Source: Melitaea cinxia
Lineage: Eukaryota > Arthropoda > Insecta > Lepidoptera > Nymphalidae
Direction of reading: 5' to 3'
NCBI RefSeq assembly: GCF_905220565.1
Contig: NC_059405.1
Coordinates: 14,710,081 to 14,774,080, forward strand
Length of the DNA stretch: 64,000 bases
Both the position numbers and the translations under genes were made by a program. Within the stretch, counting starts at the first letter, position 1. Each line of letters starts with the position of its first letter. This document shows, one piece after another, positions 1-13,325 of this stretch. The notes under the pieces are model-generated. The model was not told where the DNA came from, did not search any database, and saw only the letters and a program-made list of their open reading frames with translations.

Positions 1-71
1 GTATAACTAGCGGACCCGGCAGACATCGTCCTGTCCGGAAAACAGCTACCAAATTTGATAGCTGACATACC

Positions 72-390
72 GATAGCAGCGCCACCTAACGGGTCCAATT
101 GAGATAAAAACTAACATATATTCCAAGTTAGACAAAATTACAGATCCTTACAAAATTTGATAAAAATTGGTTCAGTAGTTTCGGAGTTACATACTGATAG
201 CACCACCACCTACCAGGTCCGATTGAGATAAAAACTACCCTATCTCCACAGTTTGACAAAATTATAGATGCGTACAAAATTTGATAAAAATTGGTTCAGT
301 AGTTTCGGAGTTACATACCAATAGCAGCGCCACCTATCGGATCCAATTAAATTGGTTCAGAAGTTTCGGAGTTACATACATTTAAAATTT
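72..390. repeat. Tandem ~124-bp repeat, about 2.5 copies
   Basis: Two full units begin at about 72 and 196, and a shortened third begins at 321. Each unit holds the same landmarks: a 'gatagcagcgccacc'-like start, 'attgagataaaaact', 'acaaaatttgataaaaatt' and an end reading 'agtttcggagttacata'. The same 'gtttcggag' phrase recurs in the 22-23 kb repeat of this window, so this is probably a decayed piece of a dispersed lepidopteran element. No coding potential is seen. Confidence 0.75.
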
Positions 391-1417
391 TCATTGTTAA
401 CGGCCACCCCCGTAATCCTTATTGGGCATGAATTATCGTAAAATCCGCTCATCGATCATTTCTACATCACATATGAATCGATATTTGAAAAAATTATGAA
501 ATCGATAGTTTAAAAACGGGAATTTTTCATTGTTCCCCGCAACAATATAATAAGTAATGTGAAATAGCTAGTTAATACCATTTTTACTGTATGTAAATTA
601 AATTAAAATGCGGCCTACGAATAAGATAAATTTAATCATTAATAACTTACGTAAAATGCGCGCTAATATATTATTAACATGAACTTTATTGCATAGCGAT
701 AAAGTTCAAATTGACTCTACATTTTATTTAGAAAACGTTTATATGGGAAAAAGAAAAGGGCTGTTTTTAGGGATTTCCCGGCAATTCTTCGAATTTTTCT
801 CACCTTTTAAACCTTCCCTAGACCTCCACGAACATTTCAAGACCAAGATAACATAAATCCGTTCAGCCTTTCTCTAGTTTTAGCGAGACTAACGAACAGC
901 AATTGATTTTTATATATATAGAAGATAGAAAATGTATATACACCATATATTTATCACTAGCTGTGCCCTGTGGTTTTACACGCATTAATTTGCCTAGCCT
1001 ATAACCTTCCTCAGTTAATAGGCTATCAAATACAAAAAGAATAGTCATATTCGAATCAATAGTTCCTGAGAAGCGGGTTTAAAATAACAAACCAATAAAC
1101 AAACTTTTCAGCTTTCTAATATTGCTAAGTTGGTATAGATTTAAGATAACTCCGTTAACTGAATTATATCATTCACCTAAATCCTAAAAGCAGTTACCCG
1201 ACATAGATAATGCGATTTCTAACGGATTAAAACGAAACAATAGCCTTTAGTACTTAATCACACCAAAAAACTACGTTTCATTACCTCTGTAATATTTTAT
1301 GTAAGGTGTGACGAAAACCTTTTTTCTTTATTTCAAGAAGTATTTAGTTCAAAATACCTATTTGTTGCTATGATTTTGATATACCCAAAGGTAATATTAT
1401 TTTTTCTTCTATTACAG
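391..1417. other. Upstream/intron sequence before the first visible PEAK1-like coding exon
   Basis: AT-rich DNA without a credible ORF. A short piece at about 955-1090 (tcactagctgtgccctgtgg followed by a diverged tail) looks like a remnant of the common 'ctagctgtgccc' repeat seen again near 21.0, 21.7 and 56.3 kb. The stretch ends in a good polypyrimidine tract and AG acceptor at 1416-1417, so at least its right part is an intron. The promoter and non-coding first exon of the gene are probably outside the window or cannot be recognised here. Confidence 0.5.
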
Positions 1418-1459
1418 AATGCCAGTTATGTAATCAACAGACGCTATACGAAGAGCAAA

Positions 1460-4400
1460 ATGTCACCGGTATGCCACAACTTTGTACAAAACGCGTGGAA
1501 GAAAGATTTTTGTTCTAACTGTTTCAAATCACGCGAGGAACACTCTAAGCAGGAGAAAAACACAGAGAGCAGTAAATATATTGCAACTCCATTCCAAAAT
1601 AGAGGAAATTTCTTCAAGAAAACTCCTCCGAGCATCCTCAAGATACATCCTAAGAAAAAAGGTAAACGTACCGTACGTTTCCCGGAAGAGGTATGTAGCG
1701 TTATTGGATATGGAGGTGATGATTGGTCAGATGGTGAAGAATTCGAAGTCTCAGAAGAGAACGACGAAGATGACACATTCCCAGACACAGAAGAGGAGAG
1801 AGAGCTTCACAGAATAACTAAATCTAACACAGATTTTAATACAGTAAAAGCTAATTTACTTGGCGATTCCGTAGCTAAGTCTTACACGTCATTATTATTG
1901 GGTAAGGTCCAAACTGATTCTGACGGTAAAAAGAAAACATTAATGGTCTCAGTTACGCCGTTTGGTCAAGAAAATAAGAGTCCTAATGTTAAAACACACA
2001 CCCGTAAACCCGCCGTTATAAATTTGGCTGAACAAGCAGCCGATGAATCTTCAAATGGTTACAAAACTAATATAATTCTTTCAACTTACATAAAAGAATC
2101 TGAAACTATAATAACAACAGAAGGAACAAAATCTTCCGATAGTATCTTGTGCACAGAGAAATCTTTACTTGAAGAAATCTCTGAAACACTGCATCAAAAT
2201 AGAATAGGTGGTCATGACCTTAACTTAATCCAATCTGATTGCAATAAGCCCTCTATTGTTGAGGGTAAAATGAAACAGAGTATGCAAGACGACTTCGATA
2301 AAAAAGAAATGACTGAAACAAAAAAGAACAGCATTGTGAGAAAGTCACCTTTGAACAAAAAGCAAGAACGACCAAAGGTAAATCTTAGTCGATCAGAGTT
2401 TAAATTTTGCAAAATTAATATTGAAAATAGTAGCGTAGACTCCGGTGTAGGGATACTCAATTCAACCGCAAATAATTCCTTAACCTCAGACGATGAAAGT
2501 TTCAGTGGTCGCACGGATTCAGATAATGACGATAGCGGACACTTTTCCGAATCTCACAAAACGGAAGAAACTGTTAAAATCAAAGTATATAACGATGATA
2601 AAAATATTAAAATGTCACCGCTCGGACAGTTACGAAAGGTAGACGGACAAGCCAATAGTGGATATTCAACATTCCAAAGCCCGATCATTGACATGCCGCC
2701 TATAATACCTAAACAACCGGAAGCCGTTTTCTCCGCGGAAGCCAGTCGCGAATTAGCTGGTGAACCGGATGGTAGAGCGGACCCAGATGATACCAGCGAA
2801 GCGCCGGCCTTACCTAATAGCCCTGTCCCTACTATGGACCCTCGTCCATCGTTCCTACACGGTATGATAACTGATATAATGCCAGGTAAACCGGTTCCGC
2901 CAGAAAAACCGAAGCTACCTGCAAAACCGGTCATCAAACAAAACAAAAAAAATGTTACGTCAACGCAACAAGTTATTATGCATGTTCAAACAAAAAAAGA
3001 TGAGGAAGAAAACGCTATTAAATATGCAAGCAATCAAATTCGTCAGTCTAGCGAAGAAAAGTCAGACTCTGTCTATTACGCTAAGCCAGTTTTGACGAAA
3101 CAGGATAGCGACACGTCTCTGAGCAGCTTGTGTAAGCGTAAAGCACCAACCCCACCCTTGTCACCTACAGAGGAATACTCTAGTAGCCTTTACCAAAGAA
3201 ATCCAAACGGGTTTATGAAATCTGACTCTCCAGTTGTGAGGGAAATGGAAAAACGAGAAAGAGCTGTGATGTCTTCCATGCCAAAATTAAGAAGTTTAGA
3301 TGACGAAGCGAAGAAATCCGAACAAGTACCGGAACCAGCTCCAAGAAGGAACATTTCATTGTCGCATGATAATTTACTCTTAGATGAAAAACGTAAGGGT
3401 AAACTGAAATTCTCAATTAAAAAGCTACTTCGTATCGGATCATCGAAAGACTTGGATAAAAAAGAGCTAAGCGTCGCGCAAGTTACAAAAGTAACGACTA
3501 AAACCGAGGAGATTTACGATTTGACCCCGAAACCTAAGCCGCGTCTCGTTATTATACATCCTTTAGATATTAACGGATCGAGTGTTGAGGTGGTGAAATC
3601 GAATTGTGAAATTTCGGAGAGCTTGCGTCGGTTGAGTCACGATGATGTTTCGTCAATATACAGTGGAAGCAGTTCAGCGACGGATGACACACCGCCAAGG
3701 GTTGTGAACAAGCCGCCTCCTCCGCCGAGAATATCTAGTGAAGATTATAAGTCAGTGTCAAATGTGCCAAAGCCTGCGAGACCGCCCCCACCTAAGTCTA
3801 TAGCTTTGCAAAAGAAACAAAAACAGCAAGCCTGGGCGGCCGCTCCAAAGCAAGACGATAACATTTATGCTAATTTAGGTAAGATATAATAAAAAATTCC
3901 TATCCTAACATATAATAAAATAATAGTAATAATCCCATATATTTATACCATATAGTCAATAAATAAAATAGCTATAAATATAACACGCAAATAAATTAAT
4001 ATTTCCTTATATACACATTAATTCTAACTAATTCAGTTCGGTGACTATTGTCGTAAGAAATAACCTAAAGATTTACTCGCATTAAAAGTACAATTCAGTA
4101 AATAAAATAATATACAGGACATTAGTAATAAGGGTAAAATTTTAACTATAATTTTTTTATTAATTTCACATGTTTTTATAACTTATAGTATGTAGGTACA
4201 GATCGTGTTTGTAATTACTGAAATCTGTTTTAAGAAAGTAATATAATAAAGGAAAAAAACAAGCGAAAAATCCTACATTTTTTAATGTAAAAATAATGAA
4301 TAAGTATTGACGTGAACGTTTAACTATCAATAGCGACTTTTGACCGCTCGTAACAAGTTTAGCGGCGCTGGTTCATTAAAAGTTTCGTTAGAATACATAA

Positions 4401-7400
4401 ATAAATAAGCCGTATGCAAACTCCAACTTTCTCAAAAACATACTCTAATCCAACTACATTAATAGTCTATTAAAAATACCTGCTTTATACAAATTTTATT
4501 TTTAAGAAAATAAATAAATTTTAGACTTTATTAAAATGTTTTCAGGAGAGATTAGATCAGCGCTGGCGCCTAGGAAACCTGAGCGTACTGCTAGCATGCG
4601 GGAACGTGAATCGCATTTAGAACTTGTGAAACGCAGATCACCTCTAGATGAAGATAAGGATGACACAGACGAGCCGCAGGAACTAGTACAAGCTACCAAC
4701 GATACAGTAATACACAACTACGACGATGTATACAACACAGGAAAATATGACGAGGAAAATTGTGATTCGGCTAAAAACAGCGATAGTGACTATGAATACG
4801 TACACCACGCCCGCTCAAGTTCTCCAGAATGCGATTCCGCGATTAAAACCAGGGAAGTGGAGCGCGCTGACCGAAAGACTGAAGATACGACAGAATTCCA
4901 AAAATATAACGGTTTCCGGTCATCGTTACCGTACTGTGGTAGCGAAACTGAGTCGGAAATTTATTCTCCATACAGTTTCTACAGTTCAAACGACAATATG
5001 GACAGTCCAGGAAACGAGGACTACCAAGGCGAAATGACTCCAAAGAACACAACCAGCAAATTGAGAGTTAGGAAGGGAAGGAGCGTTGTTCACAAGAATC
5101 TCGAGGATAATTACGGAGCGGTCGTTATCGCAAATCACGAAGCGTTGGCGCAAGTTTTAGAACAGGTAAATTAGTTGGACGTGCCCTCGGGCTCGGTTAG
5201 GAAATCAGTTTACTAGATTAATTTAAATTTACGACTCGATTTAGATACGTTTAATGTTAGTCTGACTTTTTTAATATTATGTGAAAGTTTTTTACTGTTA
5301 TTTGTAGATTTAAAAAAAACCTACTAATTTATATGCAAACAAATTATTAAATTATTTATATGATTGCTGTATCTACAAGTATTTTTTCCATTGCATTCGA
5401 TATCATTTGAGCGAAAGAGAAATTTATTATTTAGACTGAATAATTCTTTATCATTTTTTTAACTTCAACCTTACATTCGTTACATTAGTTAAGGATAAAA
5501 TGGTCTGAATAAATTTTAAAATAAATCTACAATAAACAAATAACCCACAATTTCAGGTACAACAAAGTGCAACCATGCAACCATCATTACGGGGGCTCAA
5601 AGCTTGCACAAATTTAAGATGGAATGATTTCACACTCCAACAAAACAAGAACTTTACGAAAGCGGGCAAGAAATTCTTTTACCCAGCATGTTGGAACTCA
5701 AACCAAGGACCGGTTAATGTAACATTAATGTTATACAAGGAACAAATGGCGTCTCAGTTGGTCTGTCAGTCTGTCCAACCGTCTACTTTGTGTTTGAACG
5801 CTATCACGGAGTTCTGTGATTTGGTACCGTTGCAGCAATTTGGGGAAGAGGGAGATGATTTGGTACAAGGTAATTATTTCTTTTGTTATTTGAAAACAAG
5901 CGTAGACTTGCATAAAATCAAAGTATGAGTTAGAAATCAAAGTAAAAAACACTTTATTCTTTAAATTCCATTTCTAAGTATGAGTAAAAACTAAATTATT
6001 TTTTAGGTATAAGTAATTAATTTGAAGTATCACGTTAATGGTTTAATGTGATAATTCGTGGCAAAATGACCCCATTTGCTCTTAATTAAAAAAAAAGATT
6101 AACTGACCAGGTGTATCCCATTAACAACGATTGAGAAAAAATCCTAATTTGGTGACTTTTCACCATATGATAACTAAATATCTTTATAAAATTTCAGCTA
6201 CGATCGTGGTCCTTGCAAACGCTCAAGTCGACACAATAAAGTCCTACGGAGAACACCTTCACACAATTGAAGGGACCAACAAAGACCATCAACTAGTCCA
6301 AACAGACCAAATTCACGAAGCAATCTTCATGATGCTCCAACTTATCAATGGGTTGAAATGTCTTCAAGCAAGGGGTGTTGAGGAAATACCTGAATCTCTG
6401 ACGTCGTTCATTATATTAAAGGATACTCAAACCGGAAACCATACAACAACATCGGAAGACAGATTGAATTCATTGTCGGCTCCCAAGACAAATTGTTATG
6501 GCAGACTGTGTATATTACAAGGGTATGTCTGTTAATTGTTATATTTCAAGAAAATACGGAAACTAAACCATTGTGGTTTACAGTCATGATAGTTTTTTTT
6601 TTTTTTCTTTTTTTATAAAGAGTCTAAACAATAAACTGTACTACATTTCTTATTATCAGAGTAAAAACATTTTTTTTAACCAATCTGGCGTTATTGAAAG
6701 TTAAAGAGAGTCATCTCGAAGTCAATTTATGGTCATTTTACCTACATAAGCGTTTTAAATATGCGTAAATTTACTTCCGGTTATTACTTTCTTTATTACC
6801 AGTTATTTAAATTATATATATGACTGAAACTCAACATTTACATAATTACATTTTATCTCTTTCATTCTTAATAAAAAAAATTAACAAGCTTGCCCTCGTT
6901 TTAAGCGATTGCCGTGGTTTATGCAACAACCCCCCAATCCCCAGGAGCTCTGTTCACCTTACTCACCACAGGAAACCAACACTGCTCGAACGCATTATTA
7001 TTTAGCTGTGATCCTCTGTAGAGTCGAGGTACTTTTCCAGTCGGGCAGCTCCAGATTTTGAGCAGGATATTTTCTGCTAGGAAAAATTTCATAAAACATG
7101 GAGAGAGTCTATGAGATCTGATAGATTCTTATAACTCGATATGAGAATTTGGTCTGCATTTCGACACCAGCAATTTATACTAAGCTAACTCATAAAAGTG
7201 AACTTTACAGTAGAGGCTTAAAAAAGGGAAAAACGTGATACCTTTTATATTAATTAAGAAACTTATTTGAAATTTGGTATCTTTAATAGTTAATTTATTC
7301 ATTGATATTTCACAATTTTTATTATTATAAAAAAAAACACATTTATTCAAGTTACATTAAGAAAACCAACTTATCGAAAATTCGAGTTGGCTTAGTATAA

Positions 7401-7939
7401 ATTGTTGGTGTCGATTTGTCCATGTTTTATGAGATTTTTTTCATAGGGCTAAGTTAAAGTGTCTTACATCTCTTAATTGTTTCTAATTACATGTATTAAA
7501 AATATTTCTAATAAAACTTTTTCCTTCCAGATTGACTGACGATATGAACTGTAGCAAATCCACCGAAGAAGATCTATGTTCACTTTGCAAATGTGCGTTA
7601 AAAGCAATCGAAACTCTCTTACCAGGAGAAAAACTAACACCGCTATTAAAAGAAGTACTACAAGAGGAGAGGGCTGTTTCACTAAACCACGCTAAATCAG
7701 TCTTAGAATTCATGCTATGGGGTCCGTTAGACGTAGTTCAAGGGGTTCCTGTCGATGAAAGGGAGTTATCTCTTCAGAGATGGCTAGATTTAGAAAGGGC
7801 GACAGTTTTGCATGGTTTAGTACGAACAAGAGTACAGTTGAATGTGTTTGAACAGCTACATTTAATGTTCTTAGTTCGATCCACCGCTAAAGCGATGTGT
7901 GACGCGTCTGTATTGCTAGAAAGAGCAAATGTGTATTAA
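1460..7939 (+). CDS. PEAK1: PEAK1/PRAG1-family inactive tyrosine kinase scaffold (5 coding exons)
   Basis: Coding exons: 1460-3878, 4546-5165, 5557-5869, 6198-6522, 7531-7939; total 4086 nt, 1361 aa. I chose the ATG at 1460 rather than an in-frame one at 1370, because an AG acceptor at 1417 makes 1370 intronic and because the protein then opens with the family's N-terminal signature (M-S-x-x-C...W...C-x2-C-F...H, residues 1-28). Residues ~30-1000 are low-complexity, Ser/Pro-rich, with several proline runs (PPPPPR, RPPPPK) that could bind SH3 domains, and a candidate phosphotyrosine site N-I-Y-A-N-L at ~801-806. Exons 3-5 (residues ~1014-1361) form the pseudokinase plus C-terminal helices (FEQLHLMFLVRS). 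No HRD catalytic loop is visible where one is expected, after MMLQLINGLKCL. Vertebrate members act as dimerising scaffolds for Src/Grb2/Crk signalling at the cytoskeleton; that role here is inferred from the family. PEAK1 and PRAG1 cannot be told apart by eye. Confidence 0.85.
6895..7085. repeat. SINE-like tail fragment in the last PEAK1-like intron
   Basis: The sequence from 'ccttactcaccacagga' through 'gtcgaggtacttttccagtc' to 'ttgagcaggatattttctg' recurs with the same landmarks at 53390-53510 (haspin intron) and in shorter form at 31812-31875. It is a dispersed repeat whose full extent and superfamily I cannot define. Confidence 0.6.
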
Positions 7940-8049
7940 TTATTTGGAATATATTCTATAAATCTATGGTTTTTTAATGCTAAGAAAAAATGTTCATATA
8001 ATTTTCTATGGAATATCTTGTATGAAAATTTTATCTTTAAGCAAATATA

Positions 8050-8055
8050 AATAAA
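8050..8055 (+). terminator. Candidate polyadenylation signal of the PEAK1-like gene
   Basis: AATAAA lies 111 bp after the stop codon at 7937-7939. Another lies near 8235. Which one is used cannot be told from sequence alone. Confidence 0.5.
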
Positions 8056-8059
8056 ATAG

Positions 8060-9575
8060 TTTATAAACGATGGACGTGTCTGTTGTGTCGTGTTGTGTTT
8101 AGACAAAAACGCTTAATTTTAAAAGATATTTTTTATCTTAATTTTGTGTAGCGTTGTCTGATTTATAATTAATTGTGTACGGAGACACATTTCTTTAAGC
8201 TTTACTCGAATAATTTTAATGCGTGTGTGTTGCAATAAAAAATATTGTTTTCAAATTAATTAAAATCGGAAATACGTATTATAATCACACGTAGATTTTT
8301 CTTTTGAAAGTTTTATATTAAACACATGAGCATTAATAAAAGTTAATATTTAATTTTTAAGATTTTATAATTAAGTTAGGCACCGTCAATGCTTTTTAAA
8401 ATTAAAGACACTATCAAATCCAGTTGGATTCTGTTTGTTATATCAATATCTATAATTTTTATTTGAAATATATATATATATATATATATACATTATAAAT
8501 GAATATGTTGCTATATTAAAAAAAAAAAAAAAACAAAATTTTTCTTGCCCGTTCAAAAAAATCAACTGATGCCAAAACCAATGGAATTTGTACTGAAAAG
8601 TTTATACTCAAATAAATCGGTGCCACATGTATTATACACTAACAAATCTGTAAATTAACACATGTAATTTATATTATCATAGTTATATTTAGTCTTGTAA
8701 GCATTGCTACAGTTCAAATGTTTAATTTTTTCTTTTTTTTAAGTATACCATTCATCGAATACAAATAAACAAATTACTGATTACTCTTTTGTTTTATTTT
8801 CTTTACGTTATTGTTATGCGTTTGGTTCATTTGTTGATAAAATATCCATTCTTTAATATTTTTGTCTACTCAAACTTTTGTATCTTCAAATTATAAAAAA
8901 ATATATATATTTAGTATTCAGGAGTGGAAAGTATTAAAAAAAAAACAAAAACTTAACAATTATTTATTTAAAATCAAATTAAAGATAGCTAACAAAAATA
9001 CCCTCACTTAGAATCTAATTATTTACAAAATAAATCACCAGATCGTTATGCAAGATTGTACTTACAAATAATACGCCGATTTAGATCAAATTATCACTAT
9101 TACACTACACAAGTCGCGTCGAACACCACCGGAGCCGAGAAGGAAAGGACCATTCCTAGAACGGCTACCGCTTTATATAGAGTTTTGATGGTGGGGGGTC
9201 GGTAACACCTAACTATATAGAAATATTTCTACGCAGTGGAGTTATAACGCCGATAAAATTTTACCATATATAGGTACATAATTATAGAAAAATTACCGAT
9301 ACCCTTGATTGTTAGTCGTACACAGAAATTTTGAGAGAAATTAAATGACTACAAAATTATCTCTTATGTAACTGCCGAGAAAAAATGCTGGTTAAGGATA
9401 GAAATAACAAAATCCGTATCACTAATGAAGTACAATCTCCATGTATGGTATCAAACTACTGTAGTGACACATGTGGACATGGGCCTGTACTATGTAAGAG
9501 CCTTGAATTTTGCCAACCATTTTACTTGCTCTATGATACGTAATACACTCATCCACAATAATTGTGTTCGCTCCC
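8060..9575. other. Intergenic AT-rich DNA with a (TA)n microsatellite
   Basis: No ORF of interest. A (TA)n tract lies at about 8468-8491 and homopolymer A runs occur near 8520 and 8937. The end of the PEAK1-like 3'UTR is probably in the first few hundred bases. Nothing else can be supported. Confidence 0.5.
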
Positions 9576-9577
9576 AA

Positions 9578-9806
9578 ACAAAAAAACCGACTTCAATTAC
9601 ATCGACAAGTAATACAATGTAAGTAGACGAAAAAAATTAACAAACGCACTAGTCGTCACTACGATTTTCGAGGGTTCCCCTCGATTTCTCTGGGATTCCT
9701 TCATCAGATCGTGGTTTTCCTTATCATAGTACCATCCTTGAGATATAAGAATATAAGAATTATCAAAATCGGTTCATAAACGACAAAGTTATCCCCGAAC
9801 ATACAT

Positions 9807-9865
<59 letters not shown>

Positions 9866-9904
9866 TCGAATTGAGTAACCTCCTTTTTTGATGTCGGTTA
9901 AAAA
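9578..9904. repeat. AACCGACTTCAA-type inverted-end repeat with internal (TA)n
   Basis: The left end reads 'aaaaaaccgacttcaattac' and the right end 'ttttttgatgtcggttaaaa', so the ends are inverted copies of each other. Inside are phrases shared with the 54.7-55.4 kb copy ('ccctcgatttctctgggat', 'atcaaaatcggt'). A pure (TA)n block at about 9809-9862 has expanded inside the element. Read as a short ORF the block gives only an Ile-Tyr repeat, which is an artefact. Confidence 0.7.
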
Positions 9905-10802
9905 CACACCCAGGCAAAAAATAGTATTCGTTCAAATACAAATGTCCACTTCAAGTTTGAATCTGCGATTTCTATGGTCTGTGGCGAACGCCAACATAAT
10001 ATTTTCTTTATCACCGCACTATAACGGTTATCTACCGTAAAATTACTTTCGAGACAGTTTTATGTACAAATTCAGTTATCTAACACATGTAATTGCTATA
10101 TTTATGTCTAGCAATTAAGTCAACTCTCTTAAATAACTCTAGCGTATAAAACTTATGGAATAAATATAGTCATGCAAACTCGTACACGTTATTTAAATAT
10201 AATAGAAGTTAATCAATACGAATAATTTTCAACGAATGCTATTTTTGGAAATTTCTTTTTTTTACCTCTCTGCATCTTAGCAGCTTTGTGTAGACTTCAT
10301 AGCTAAACAAGATAAACTAACAAGATCGCTTGTCTCTCCACTTAATCTTGCATATAAGGTACTGATAGGTTTTATCGACAGGAAACTGATGTTTAATTTA
10401 AAATTTAAAAATATTACACTTTTTTTTTCAGACGTACGGGTACAAACGAATAATGGAAACTTACAAAAACGTCTGCACAAAATTAAATCTGACTTTCAAT
10501 TTTATTTCCAGTTGGACATCATTTACACGCAATGAAATATAAAGACCCATAATTCTCAAGAACCACATGAAATCACGAGAAAAGTCTAATTTTAAATAAA
10601 TTTAATCTTAATTGTAATAGAAATAAAATAAAACATTCGTGTAACTACGGTTTATTGTCTTTTTTAAAGCGTTATCAATACAGAACAATAACATACGGTT
10701 CATTTTCTTTAACACAGCTAATATAACAATGGAATCACTTAAAACAGATGCCAATAAATTTTAATTAGTCTTGTTTAGTTCACGAAAGAAAGATGACAAA
10801 GG

Positions 10803-11020
10803 AAAAAAACGAATGTGTGTTGTGGGTGACCGTACGACTGAAGTAAAACTTCTCTAGCTATAGGCCTGCACTGTGTCTTAGATACACGAAACGTCGGCTA
10901 AGAGAGAAAGAAAATGTGTGCTCGCACCACTCTCTCTCTTGCTCCGTCCGCCTCGCCCGATCACACTTTTCGTAACACTCTCGTGACGCATTCACCACTT
11001 TTACCAAGTTTTACTTCAGA
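10803..11020. mobile_element. Short non-autonomous element with GAAGTAAAACTT inverted ends (copy A)
   Basis: The left end contains 'gactgaagtaaaacttct' and the right end 'aagttttacttca', an inverted pair. The interior carries 'cgcctcgcccgatcacactt' and 'cgtgacgcattcacca', which recur in every other copy in the window. No ORF is present. It resembles a MITE-like element, but the superfamily and target-site duplication are not clear. Confidence 0.65.
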
Positions 11021-12737
11021 GGTTCACAAATTAGTTTACTTAGTTCGTTCTTTAGAATTCTAGAAAGATTATTTACTTGCTTTGTTTGCCTCATTGCTCG
11101 TTTTTTTTTTTTTCATAATGTAATAAGTTGACGAACGAAAATGATATTTTAATTATGTGTTACGTTTTATTTATACTTCACATACCATTGTAATTTCAGT
11201 TTTATTTATTATTATTTTTTTAACTAAAAGTAGAAAGCGATGAGCTGAAGTGAACTTGTGATGCTTTAAAATTTATTATATTTTTTATAGTCACTTATTA
11301 TTTTTTTAATTTATTTATTTGGACTTACCAAGAGTAATTAATTACATTGCATACATTATAAACACTATCATACAAACTGCTTGTTACTAAATAAATTAAT
11401 TACTTATTAAGGTGAAACGATTTTTTATATTTCGCGCTAAAACTTGACATTCGCGGTACTAACCGCAGATAATAAATACTATACTCATTATATAACAGAG
11501 TATAGAGTGAACGGTAGATTCTGTCTGAACTGAAGCACTGAACGATTGAAAGAACTAAAGAACTAAAGAACGAAAGAATGGGAGAGATTACATTTTTTTT
11601 AGTAATTATTCATTCGGGCGCCTTTGTGAACTATTTCGTTCGTGAACTACACAAGACTATGACACAATTTATAATAAGAACAACTCACTTTATTTTATTA
11701 AATAAATATGAAATGTAGACTAAATCCATTTTCTCTTTTAACATTACACCAGATAGAGTACCTTATAACTAAAAATAGAAACTAGAAAACTTTTAAAAAG
11801 CTTCAAGCAGTTATATTCGATAGCGCTAATTCGGCAAATAATAAAAATTACTTAAGTACTAAAATAACATAAAGTTATATACGTCTAAAGTAATATTAAA
11901 ACGTAGGACACTGTAAGCCTAGCACTGAGAAATCCAAACACTTTATTTTAATAAATTCATTTTTATAAACGCAACATGACTCTTAATTAGGATAAAAAGG
12001 TTAAAAATGATAAACCCTGACTTTAGGCTCAATTTGATCTCGCCTTGATCATGAAATAAATATTTATGTTAAGCAAAATCCAAATAAGAATTACACCCCT
12101 TCCTAAATATACTTAGTAATAAGAACATTGGGAATGCAATAACTGATACACGACAAACAAAAATCTAAGGGTGATTCAAAAAACACGATCGTTTATATCT
12201 TGATATATTTAAAAAATGTATACATTTTTCAAAAGCTTAAAAAAAATAAGAAAAACACGAAAAATATGGCGTTAAGTACATACCAATTGTTTATATAGCA
12301 GCAACTTGGTTGAAGGAATAAGATGCCATACCATTATTTATTATATATGTAATGCTTTTAAAGTATTTCTTATTTGTTTTGTTACTTTTTTTTGTACCAA
12401 GAAGGAAAATATGATACATTTTCTATATGTGATAATTTTTTCTGGCAACAAACAAGTTTTGTGATACAGAAAAAAAATATAACAATACTAAAATAAATAA
12501 AAAGACTATAATAATACGTTATACATATTATTTATAAATAAACCGAAATAGTATTTCTCTTAAAAATATATGTTTTTAACATAATATTAGTACATAAAAA
12601 TAATTTATAATAATATAAATGGCACTTAATAAAAAAAAAACAATTAGGACAAATTCGTATCTTAGTATATCAGATTTTTTTTAATACTGTAATTTTTTTT
12701 ATTGAGAAAATATAAACGTAAACATTAACCCCGCAAC

Positions 12738-12784
<47 letters not shown>

Positions 12785-13325
12785 GGCAATATTGCCTTTA
12801 TAATTGAAAAGAGCTCAAATTAGTATCTTTTGTACCATCGACTGTTACAATCTGTGCGTAACTAAATTTGCAAAAAAATTATTTTTAATTTTTACGAAAA
12901 AAAATAGAGATAATATGCATGTAACACTATATAGTAATAGGAGTTTTAACATATTTTTTTGTAAATTATCCTTTGAAAAAATCTAAAGCATAACATGATA
13001 AGCAATAGATATAAGTATTTAAATGCTTCCACGCAAATTAAATGATATAAATTCTGTTATTGAACTTATAGCTCTTAAAACAGTGGTTGACAACCTTTGG
13101 TAAAAAAATATAGAAATTAAATGAAAACACTTATTTCGTCATAACGTGATACACACACTTAACAAAAGTCAAAAATAATATAATTTACAAAAAAAAAACT
13201 CAAAATTAATAAAAGAAAGTTTAGGTAGCAAAAATATCAAATAATAAAATAAAAATTTACAACTTAACATTAGGTACATTACAAACTTAGATAATGTACC
13301 AAGTGTTATAAGCAACCTTAACTTG
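11021..13325. other. Intergenic AT-rich DNA, no gene seen
   Basis: About 2.3 kb of AT-rich sequence with scattered homopolymers and a (TA)n microsatellite at about 12742-12782. Short ORFs here (for example 12804-12986) show no recognisable protein. I see nothing functional that I can support. Confidence 0.5.

Noticed and set aside
1370..1459. Upstream ATG extending the PEAK1-like exon with a hydrophobic stretch that resembles a signal peptide
   Set aside because: The hydrophobic codons are a polypyrimidine tract with an AG acceptor at 1416-1417, and the family N-terminus starts at the ATG at 1460.
9704..9907. 67-codon ORF with an Ile-Tyr run
   Set aside because: It is translation of a (TA)n microsatellite inside a repeat.
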